The notes under the pieces: generated by a model
What the model was told of the DNA's origin: nothing
Seen by the model: only the letters and a program-made list of their open reading frames with translations
Databases searched by the model: none
In this document: positions 1-5,034 of the stretch, piece by piece
Layout of the letters: every line of letters starts with the position of its first letter
Position numbering within the stretch: position 1 is the stretch's first letter
Source of the DNA: Candidatus Bathyarchaeota archaeon JdFR-04
GTDB lineage: Archaea > Thermoproteota > Bathyarchaeia > Bathyarchaeales > UBA233
Length of the DNA stretch: 5,374 nucleotides
Assembly: GCA_002010925.1 (NCBI GenBank)
Contig: MTLR01000178.1
Coordinates: 1-5,374 of the forward strand
Reading direction: 5' to 3'
Made by a program: the position numbers and the translations under genes

Positions 1-789
1 TTCTTTCTCCCTTTTGATGTATTCGATTTTTCTGAAGCCTACCTTTTTCAGCAACTTTACATAATCTTGGAATGTCCACTTAATTCGAGGGTTCATTAAA
101 GGAGCAATTTTAACCCGTACCCTATCTCTATCTTCGATGAGGTAAAGATGGTTTTCAAGAATACCTTCGGGAGTTTTATCCGCAACTTCGATATGCATCA
201 CTTTTAAACCATTTTCCCCCAGTGGCGGTTGGATTTTAAATCGTTCTCGCTTTTCCCATTCTTGTTCAATCAGCTCCTTTAACTTTGGTTTTGTCCATTC
301 AGGGGAAGGACTGCAAAATATAAACTTCCCCCCTCTTTTCAAAACAGAGTAGATTCCTTTAGCTGATTCTTTTAACGTTTTATATGTTTCCAGTTCATCG
401 AAATAATCGCTGTATACACAATCATATTTGCGCTTGCAGTTCTTGTCCAGCTCTTCGAAGCGAGAACGGAAAAATCTTACTTTTAACCCTTGTTCTTTTG
501 CAAGTTGTCGTGCATGTTTGACCGCGACGACGCTTGCATCAGAACCTTCAACCTCGTAACCCGTTTTTGCAAACAGCACAGTCTTAAAGCCTAGTCCACA
601 AGAACAGTCCAGTATAGATTTCACACCTATGCATGGAAGCAATGAGAGTACTGGTTGCAAAGCGATCTTGGTTTTCTCCCAGTAGTGAGGCATCCATATC
701 TCTCTTGTGAACCACGACCACTTCCAAATGGTATCCCAAGACTCTTCCTCGTCTCGACAGATGCAAACTTCCACCTGTTTTTTCTTCAT
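1..789 (-). CDS. Class I SAM-dependent methyltransferase (3' end outside window)
   Basis: The reading frame runs from an ATG at 789 down to base 1 without a stop, giving 263 residues and an unfinished C-terminus. A Rossmann-type SAM-binding core is visible. Motif I, ILDCSCGLGFKT, is at residues 59-70. The second strand ends in the acidic EGSDAS at 81-86, expected to bind the SAM ribose. KYDCVYSDY at 121-129 and YSVLKRGGKFIFCSP at 147-161 correspond to later core strands. The substrate is not identifiable. The layout (aromatic N-terminal segment, motif I near residue 60, C-terminal insert) loosely recalls glycine/sarcosine N-methyltransferases and other small-molecule methyltransferases, but that is inference. 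Residues 18-37 contain six tryptophans. The start is supported by GAGGAT at 795-800, 5 nt upstream, and a TATA-like box at 841-852. The protein is probably soluble and cytoplasmic, since no membrane segment or signal peptide is seen. Confidence 0.9.
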   Translation of the reverse strand, partial: MKKKQVEVCICRDEEESWDTIWKWSWFTREIWMPHYWEKTKIALQPVLSLLPCIGVKSILDCSCGLGFKTVLFAKTGYEVEGSDASVVAVKHARQLAKEQGLKVRFFRSRFEELDKNCKRKYDCVYSDYFDELETYKTLKESAKGIYSVLKRGGKFIFCSPSPEWTKPKLKELIEQEWEKRERFKIQPPLGENGLKVMHIEVADKTPEGILENHLYLIEDRDRVRVKIAPLMNPRIKWTFQDYVKLLKKVGFRKIEYIKREKE

Positions 790-840
790 ATTCTATCCTC
801 TATTTTGCCCTTTAAACGCAAAGACATTTGTTTGTAATAG

Positions 841-852
841 TTTATATTTAAG
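841..852 (-). promoter_or_regulatory. TATA-like box for the methyltransferase gene
   Basis: On the minus strand this reads CTTAAATATAAA, which matches the archaeal YTTAWA consensus. Transcription would be expected about 25 nt downstream, near 820, leaving a leader of about 30 nt that contains the GAGGAT ribosome binding site at 795-800. It is assigned by pattern and position only. Confidence 0.55.
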
Positions 853-931
853 AGACAGGATTTCTTCAATGGCATAAATCTGTTCTAACGTGAATTACTG
901 TCGCCTTTCTCACTCGGGCATACGTAGAGAT

Positions 932-941
932 AAATTTAAGT
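932..941 (+). promoter_or_regulatory. TATA-like box for tRNA-Asp
   Basis: AAATTTAAGT lies about 45-50 bp upstream of the mature tRNA 5' end. A start near 960 would give a 5' leader of about 20-25 nt, to be removed by RNase P. The rest of the 790-983 gap shows no gene. It holds this box and the divergent methyltransferase box. Confidence 0.45.
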
Positions 942-983
942 ATTCTACTTTTGACTTATTCAATTTGGCGTATAGTGTTGGTA

Positions 984-1061
984 GCCCTGGTAGTATAGTC
1001 CGGTCTAGTATAGGCGGCTGTCGCCCGCCCGACCCGGGTTCAAATCCCGGCCAGGGCGCCA
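984..1061 (+). tRNA. tRNA-Asp (anticodon GUC), CCA encoded
   Basis: A full cloverleaf can be folded by eye. The acceptor stem is GCCCTGG (984-990) with CCAGGGC (1051-1057), all seven pairs perfect. The D stem is GTAT (993-996) with GTAT (1008-1011), closed by two G-T wobbles and two A-T pairs. The anticodon stem is GGCGG (1013-1017) with CCGCC (1025-1029). The anticodon loop is CTGTCGC, with anticodon GTC at 1020-1022. The variable region has 4 nt, and the T stem is CCGGG/CCCGG around TTCAAAT. The discriminator base is G1058, as expected for Asp, and CCA at 1059-1061 is encoded in the genome. There is no intron. It delivers aspartate at GAC and GAU codons. The weak D stem contrasts with the GC-rich remainder of the molecule. 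Confidence 0.97.
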
Positions 1062-1070
1062 CCAGCTCTA

Positions 1071-1089
1071 TTTTGATGAAAAATTTTCA
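1071..1089 (+). terminator. Possible T-run terminator after tRNA-Asp
   Basis: A TTTT tract at 1071-1074 and a second at 1084-1087 follow the tRNA within about 30 nt. The second lies in a short palindrome, TGAAAA-A-TTTTCA (1077-1089). Archaeal termination commonly uses oligo-T tracts, so this is plausible, but the runs are short. Confidence 0.3.
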
Positions 1090-1148
1090 GCAAAGGGGGA
1101 ATATAGAATAGTTGATTCTCACAAGTTCCCTTTACACGTAGGTGGGGA

Positions 1149-1167
1149 AAAGCTTAAAGAAAGCTTT
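1149..1167 (+). promoter_or_regulatory. TATA-like box within a perfect 7-bp inverted repeat, upstream of the DUF401 gene
   Basis: AAAGCTT (1149-1155) is followed after AAAGA by its exact reverse complement AAGCTTT (1161-1167). The stretch CTTAAA (1153-1158) inside it matches the archaeal TATA consensus. It lies about 40 bp before the GTG start, which would place transcription near 1180 and give a leader of roughly 18 nt carrying the GGAGA site. The repeat could be an operator for a dimeric repressor covering the TATA box, or a chance consequence of two HindIII-like AAGCTT words. Confidence 0.4.
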
Positions 1168-1197
1168 GTAACTTCTGCAACTTCAAAAGGAGATACT

Positions 1198-2415
1198 GTG
1201 AGCTTGGTGCTGGCTGACCCTTTAACGTCTGTGGTTATCTCTTTTGCTTTTCTTGCTATATTAGTGTATAAACGTGTAAGCTTAGAGATAACCTTGCTTT
1301 CCACGTCCCTTCTTCTTGCTTTGCTTTCGTTGGATTTTGCTGTGATTCCGTTTGTTTTTGTTGGCACAGCTGTGGATTCTACAACCTTGTCGCTTGTTGG
1401 AGCTACCCTTGGAATAATGTTGTTAAGTCAGCTCTACAAAGAAACTGGAAAAGTTGAAGATGTAAGCCAAAGCTTGGGAGAGATTGTGAAAAATCCTAAA
1501 GTTATCGTGAGCGTTCTTCCCGCGGTGGTTGGGCTTTTACCTGTGGCTGGTGGTGCTTTGATGTCTGCTCCCTTAATAGAACCTGAGGCTGACAATCTCC
1601 GTATGGATAAAAAAAGGAAAGTTTACGTTAACGTTTGGTTCCGCCACATAATTTTTCCAGTTTACCCCGTAAGCCAAGTGCTTATATTGTTGTCCGCGCT
1701 TACAGGTGTCCCTCTTTTCTCGGTAATTCTACGACAGGTCCCCGTTGTTCTAGCAATGGCTACTACGGGATATTTTCTGGGCTTATGGAAGGTTCAGATG
1801 AAATCAAAGCATGACAAGGGTTCAGAAAACAGCCCTCGCGATAATTTGGCTACTCTAATAAAGGCCTTTTTGCCGATTTTTATAATGATATTCGTAGTTA
1901 TTGCCTTTGGTTGGGACGTTTTTGTGGCCTCACTTATAGGCTTGGCTTTGTTAATGTTTATAGCCAGACCGGGTTTCAACGTGTTACATAAGACTTTCAG
2001 CAATCCATCAGTTTATACTATAACATTGGCCGCTTTCGGAGCCATGCTCCTCAGGAACGTAACTTTGACTTCGGGGATATCTGATGTTTTAGGTAGCATG
2101 ATCTCGAATGGGCAGGTAAGTCAAGTTGTTTTGCTTTTGGTGCTCCCGGCAGTTTTGGCTTTTCTTGTAGGGTCCCCATCCGGAGGGATTGCTATAACTG
2201 TGCCAATTCTCGAAGCAGCGTTGAATTTTACTCCTAAAACGGCGAGTCTTCTGTACTCAGCTGCCTATTTAGGCTATGTGGGAGCGCCAACTCACTTATG
2301 CTTGGTTCTTACAGCTAAATACTTTAAAACGTCCCTGAACGCGGTTTACAGGTATATGGTTCCCTCATTAGTTGTTTCTTTCGCAACAGCCCTGCTCACA
2401 TATTTTATGATATAA
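1198..2415 (+). CDS. DUF401 (COG1906) family integral membrane protein, putative transporter
   Basis: This 405-residue protein is hydrophobic along most of its length, with about 10-12 likely membrane segments and one charged loop near residues 198-216. It matches my knowledge of the DUF401 family (COG1906), widespread in archaea and some bacteria and of no proven function. Three family-like signatures are visible: LLPVAGGALMSAP at 113-125, LVGSPSGGIAITVP at 323-336, and GYVGAPTHLCLVLTAKYFK at 359-377. The paired Gly/Ser-rich segments, one in each half, recall the re-entrant hairpins of ion-transporter superfamily carriers of organic anions. Transport of an organic acid or similar solute is therefore a reasonable guess, not a demonstration. 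The start is GTG, chosen because GGAGA at 1189-1193 lies 4 nt upstream. The length is close to that usual for the family. It is followed after 124 bp by a cytoplasmic serine peptidase on the same strand. Confidence 0.88.
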   Translation: MSLVLADPLTSVVISFAFLAILVYKRVSLEITLLSTSLLLALLSLDFAVIPFVFVGTAVDSTTLSLVGATLGIMLLSQLYKETGKVEDVSQSLGEIVKNPKVIVSVLPAVVGLLPVAGGALMSAPLIEPEADNLRMDKKRKVYVNVWFRHIIFPVYPVSQVLILLSALTGVPLFSVILRQVPVVLAMATTGYFLGLWKVQMKSKHDKGSENSPRDNLATLIKAFLPIFIMIFVVIAFGWDVFVASLIGLALLMFIARPGFNVLHKTFSNPSVYTITLAAFGAMLLRNVTLTSGISDVLGSMISNGQVSQVVLLLVLPAVLAFLVGSPSGGIAITVPILEAALNFTPKTASLLYSAAYLGYVGAPTHLCLVLTAKYFKTSLNAVYRYMVPSLVVSFATALLTYFMI

Positions 2416-2497
2416 TTATTGTATGGATTCCGTAGAAGCTAACCCTAAATAGGATCAAACATCAGTCATCTTCACCATAAGTTCAATAATGTCAACA

Positions 2498-2510
2498 CTT
2501 ATAATAAAAT
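2498..2510 (+). promoter_or_regulatory. TATA-like box for the CubicO peptidase gene
   Basis: CTTATAATAAAAT fits the YTTAWA consensus and ends 29 bp before the ATG at 2540. Transcription would start near 2525-2530, giving a very short leader. This agrees with the lack of a Shine-Dalgarno site before the start. It suggests the peptidase can be transcribed separately from the upstream DUF401 gene. The 2416-2539 gap holds nothing else I can identify. Confidence 0.45.
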
Positions 2511-2539
2511 TCCAATTATGAAACATTGGGCGCTTTACC

Positions 2540-3916
2540 ATGTTAGATGGAGATGCTGTTCGTAGATTCGAGGAGTTTGCCTTTAATTGCATGTCTAAAA
2601 CCTATTTGCCAGGGATGAGCGTTGCAATAATTGAGGATGGAGAGGTTGCTTATAGTAGGGGTTTCGGGTTTAGAAATAAAGAATACGGATTTAGAGCTAC
2701 CTCAAACACTCTCTACGGAATAGGCTCTGTTACTAAGTCCTTTACTGCACTTTCAATTATGCAACTTGTAAGCGAAGGAAAACTGGGCTTAGATGACCCG
2801 GTGGATAAGTATGTCCCCCTGGATTTAGAAATAATGGGTGAACCAGTTAGAATTTGGCATCTGCTCACTCACTCTTCTGGCATACCTGCTTTAGCGTATG
2901 CTGAAGCGCTCATCCGTTATGTAACTGGTGCTGGCGGCAAATGGATACCCTTGGCAAGTTATGATGATTTATTTGCTTTTATGAGAGAAGCCAGAGGATG
3001 GGCTGTGGCCAAGCCAGGTGAAAGGTGGTTTTACCTAAACGAGGGCTATCTACTTCTCGGTTATATTATAGAAAAACTTTCGGGAATTAGCTATAGAGAG
3101 TATGTCAGAAAGCGTATTCTTGAGCCCCTTGGTATGAATCGAACATTTTTTGAAAGAGAACAGCTTGAGGCTGACTTTGATAAGGCTACTCCTTACATTG
3201 TGACAAAGGAAGGGCAACATAAAAAGTCTGAGTATTTGTACTCGTTGTCTGCTGACGGTGGTTTAATAAGCAATGTTATGGACTTGGCCACTTACATAAC
3301 TATGTATCTTAACCGTGGGGAATACAAAGGTACCACAATACTTTCTTCGGAATTAATAGCTGAAATGGAGAAGCCGAGGATAACGCTGCCCTTACAGGTT
3401 CTAGGCGGCGAAGCCTACGCATACGGATTAGCAGTGGCTCCTAACTTTTTTGGATACAAACTTATTGGTCATGGTGGCTCAGTTTTAACAGCCACTGCCT
3501 ATATCGGTTATATTCCAGAAAGGAAGATAGGTATAGTTTTGCTTGCAAACGGAAGTGGCTATCCACTTTCCCAGCTGGCAATGTATGGTTTAGCTCTAAT
3601 GTTAAATAAAGAACCTGAAGAGCTTCCGTTCGTCAAAATAGAAAAAGAGCTTGAAACTTTAACCGGGAGGTATGAAACCTATAAAGGCACAACGAACGTG
3701 GAAGTTACGAGAGCAGATTCCTTTCTACTTCTGAATATTAAAGACAGGTATACGGAGATGACAATGCCCCTAGTGCCCAAAAAAGTAGAAGGCAAAATAA
3801 AAAGATTTTATACATTGCAAAGCGGCGGAAGGCTCCCAGTGGACTTTATTGTCGATAATGGAAAAGTAGATTTAATCTATGAGCGGTACAGATTAAGGAA
3901 GGTAAGTAGTCTTTAG
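2540..3916 (+). CDS. Beta-lactamase-fold serine hydrolase, CubicO/Pab87-like peptidase
   Basis: This 458-residue protein belongs to the serine beta-lactamase/penicillin-binding-protein fold (MEROPS S12, COG1680 type). The expected catalytic motifs are intact: SVTK at 63-66 (nucleophile Ser63, general base Lys66), YLN at 165-167 and HGG at 311-313, the last replacing the KTG box of classical beta-lactamases. The catalytic domain covers about residues 5-355. Residues 370-455 look like an all-beta C-terminal domain of lipocalin-like character (LTGRYETYKG, then LLLNI and VDFIV). This architecture and length match the archaeal CubicO peptidase Pab87 of Pyrococcus abyssi, a cytoplasmic octamer acting on peptides with D-residues. 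An esterase or amidase role is also possible. There is no signal peptide, and an in-frame stop at 2519-2521 leaves ATG 2540 as the first ATG, so the protein should be cytoplasmic. No Shine-Dalgarno site is seen. Its end lies 7 bp from that of a convergent gene. Confidence 0.92.
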   Translation: MLDGDAVRRFEEFAFNCMSKTYLPGMSVAIIEDGEVAYSRGFGFRNKEYGFRATSNTLYGIGSVTKSFTALSIMQLVSEGKLGLDDPVDKYVPLDLEIMGEPVRIWHLLTHSSGIPALAYAEALIRYVTGAGGKWIPLASYDDLFAFMREARGWAVAKPGERWFYLNEGYLLLGYIIEKLSGISYREYVRKRILEPLGMNRTFFEREQLEADFDKATPYIVTKEGQHKKSEYLYSLSADGGLISNVMDLATYITMYLNRGEYKGTTILSSELIAEMEKPRITLPLQVLGGEAYAYGLAVAPNFFGYKLIGHGGSVLTATAYIGYIPERKIGIVLLANGSGYPLSQLAMYGLALMLNKEPEELPFVKIEKELETLTGRYETYKGTTNVEVTRADSFLLLNIKDRYTEMTMPLVPKKVEGKIKRFYTLQSGGRLPVDFIVDNGKVDLIYERYRLRKVSSL

Positions 3917-3918
3917 AA

Positions 3919-3932
3919 CTTTTCTAATTTTG
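3919..3932 (+). terminator. Possible T-rich terminator between convergent genes
   Basis: Just after the peptidase stop, the plus strand has two TTTT tracts separated by a few bases (about 3920-3932), within the 3' end of the opposing gene. No stem-loop is seen. T-rich tracts like this can end archaeal transcription. Confidence 0.25.
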
Positions 3933-4403
3933 CCCTTGGCTATGTGAGCTCATGATTTTCAAAGAAATGAGGAAACCAGAAATTCCGGCTAGAATATTAA
4001 TTATAGCTAAATAAGTGAAAAATTCTTGAAGAACCATATAACGCCAATTCCCCTTCGATATTGAGCCTAAAACCCAATATCTCTTGATTATTGGGTATCC
4101 TAAGAAATATAAAATTAACATGTCCCTCTCTGGTATAAAAATGAGAGGGTGGCCTATCCAGAATGGCCAAGAAGCTAATAAGCGGATGGACCATATGAAA
4201 TTTGTTAAGTAAAGGTTCACAGCGTCTGCAAAGTTATGAGGGGGATAGGCAGGTGGCTTTTGGGGATAAACGGAACACCATGCAAAAAATATAGTTAAGG
4301 AAATAAGTATTGCCAGCAAGGCATAAGTTGGAATTTTCTTATTTTTGCACCAAAGCAAACCAATCAAAAATCCTGATGCAAAAGATAACATCAACCCATA
4401 CAT
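3924..4403 (-). CDS. Small polytopic membrane protein, function unknown
   Basis: I do not recognise this 159-residue protein. It has about four to five hydrophobic stretches, near residues 3-18, 25-44, 65-88, 93-106 and 127-148. A Pro/Tyr-rich loop at 46-55 (VYPQKPPAYP) probably faces outside. Basic residues at 20-23 (KNKK) and 107-121 suggest cytoplasmic loops. The C-terminus is short and polar. The start is uncertain. AAGGGGA directly abuts the ATG at 4403, too close for a normal ribosome binding site. The second in-frame ATG (codon 5, at 4391) has that site 12 nt upstream, and a TTG at codon 4 lies between. The TATA-like box at 4422-4432 would also allow leaderless initiation near 4403. 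The aromatic, membrane-protein composition and uninterrupted length support a real gene. It is convergent with the peptidase gene and shares no obvious operon. Confidence 0.7.
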   Translation of the reverse strand: MYGLMLSFASGFLIGLLWCKNKKIPTYALLAILISLTIFFAWCSVYPQKPPAYPPHNFADAVNLYLTNFIWSIRLLASWPFWIGHPLIFIPERDMLILYFLGYPIIKRYWVLGSISKGNWRYMVLQEFFTYLAIINILAGISGFLISLKIMSSHSQGQN

Positions 4404-4421
4404 TCCCCTTGAGAAACATTT

Positions 4422-4432
4422 GTTTAAAAACT
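4422..4432 (-). promoter_or_regulatory. TATA-like box for the small membrane protein gene
   Basis: The minus strand reads AGTTTTTAAAC, containing TTTAAA (4423-4428). The predicted transcription start, about 25 nt downstream, falls around 4400-4403. This would make the mRNA leaderless from the first ATG, or give it a short leader to the second ATG at 4391. Confidence 0.4.
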
Positions 4433-4501
4433 ATTATTTAATGCTATATCCTAAGACAAGAAAGTAAAGAATATGCGCCGTTTCTATGAGATTTTGTTTC
4501 G

Positions 4502-4515
4502 AAAATTTGAATTTT
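4502..4515. repeat. AT-rich 14-bp palindrome in the 4404-4674 intergenic region
   Basis: AAAATT-TG-AATTTT is a perfect 6-bp inverted repeat with a 2-nt centre. It lies between two divergently transcribed genes and could be a regulator site, but AT-rich sequence produces such words by chance. The rest of this 271 bp gap holds TATA-like boxes and no credible coding frame. Confidence 0.25.
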
Positions 4516-4614
4516 GACAATAAAATGTTCGGTCGTAAAAATAATTTAATCCAATCGGCTTTAGTTCTATAAAAACTGCAAGGATATAAAGCCCTAACCG
4601 TTAAAACACATTCC

Positions 4615-4650
4615 TTTTTAAACTCAATAATAGTATCGCAACATATTTTA
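4615..4650 (+). promoter_or_regulatory. Two candidate TATA-like boxes for the 119-residue protein gene
   Basis: TTTTTAAA at 4615-4622 would start transcription near 4645 and give a leader of about 30 nt without a Shine-Dalgarno site. ATATTTTA at 4643-4650 would start near 4672 and give an essentially leaderless mRNA from ATG 4675. The absence of any purine-rich ribosome binding site before the ATG favours the second box. Confidence 0.4.
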
Positions 4651-4652
4651 TG

Positions 4653-4666
4653 CTAAGAAAACTTAG
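4653..4666. repeat. Short inverted repeat just upstream of the 119-residue protein gene
   Basis: CTAAG-AAAA-CTTAG is a perfect 5-bp inverted repeat with a 4-nt loop, ending 8 bp before the ATG at 4675. It lies between the nearer TATA-like box and the expected transcription start. An operator there could block RNA polymerase. It could equally be a small leader hairpin if the upstream box is used, or chance. Confidence 0.35.
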
Positions 4667-4674
4667 TTGACCGT

Positions 4675-5034
4675 ATGAGCGAGTATCATGGCATAATAGT
4701 TAAGGAAGGTCTAAAAAACCAATCAATCTTGAACAAGCTAAAAATCCTAGGGAAGAAAAAAGCTGGAGAGTGGACTTTACTGCGAGTTGGTGTTGGCGAA
4801 AATAGGATAAACGAAGTAATTAAGCTTGTTCAGAAAAATTTAGTCACAGAGCCCGCCTACTATGCTCACTTCTATCGAAATCAAGAATTGATAGTAGTTT
4901 TCCCTCGAAAAATCTTCATCTTAACACCGAATAAGGAAGCTTGGAAGCCTGCGGTAGATTATGGTAAATCATTAGGAATACCGGAAGAAGAGTTAGATTT
5001 CAAACCATGCAGATTTGAAGAAGAAACCTACTAA
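4675..5034 (+). CDS. Conserved 119-residue protein of unknown function
   Basis: This is a soluble-looking protein with no signal peptide or membrane segment. From memory it resembles a family of uncharacterised proteins in archaea and Firmicutes. They begin with a short (M)xEYxGII strand, carry a central YYAHFYRNxELIVVF-like beta segment (here residues 62-76), and end in a YGxSLGIPxxxxDF motif (here 96-109). I know no assigned function or symbol. Alternating strands and helices suggest a compact alpha/beta fold: strands near 4-10, 33-41, 61-67, 71-77 and 79-84, and helices near 43-56 and 88-100. The start is fixed by an in-frame stop at 4654-4656 with no other ATG, GTG or TTG between it and 4675. 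No Shine-Dalgarno site is present, consistent with leaderless translation. Its last 35 bp overlap the end of the opposing partial gene. Confidence 0.85.
   Translation: MSEYHGIIVKEGLKNQSILNKLKILGKKKAGEWTLLRVGVGENRINEVIKLVQKNLVTEPAYYAHFYRNQELIVVFPRKIFILTPNKEAWKPAVDYGKSLGIPEEELDFKPCRFEEETY

Noticed and set aside
786..827. 13-codon upstream ORF on the minus strand whose TGA overlaps the methyltransferase ATG (ATGA)
   Set aside because: The arrangement is tidy, but its ATG lies upstream of the transcription start predicted from the TATA-like box (about 820), it has no ribosome binding site, and it is too short to support.
1034..1061. The 3' end of the tRNA-Asp gene as an integration (att) site
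   Set aside because: tRNA 3' ends are common integration sites, but no repeat of this segment and no integrase gene occurs in the window.
1071..1095. TGATGA-like box C motif just after the tRNA, possible C/D box sRNA
   Set aside because: The preceding base is T and not a purine, and I see no D box (CTGA) at suitable spacing, so an sRNA is not supported.
890..1111. Plus-strand open frame of 73 codons
   Set aside because: It runs through the whole tRNA-Asp gene, and its translation is merely the tRNA sequence read as codons. It has no ribosome binding site.
2518..2565. 15-codon ORF overlapping the peptidase start in another frame
   Set aside because: It is a chance overlap with no Shine-Dalgarno site. 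The peptidase frame has clear family motifs and its own start at 2540.
4473..4517. 14-codon ORF with a basic/aromatic product in the 4404-4674 gap
   Set aside because: It is too short, has no convincing ribosome binding site, and lies in AT-rich sequence where such ORFs are expected by chance.
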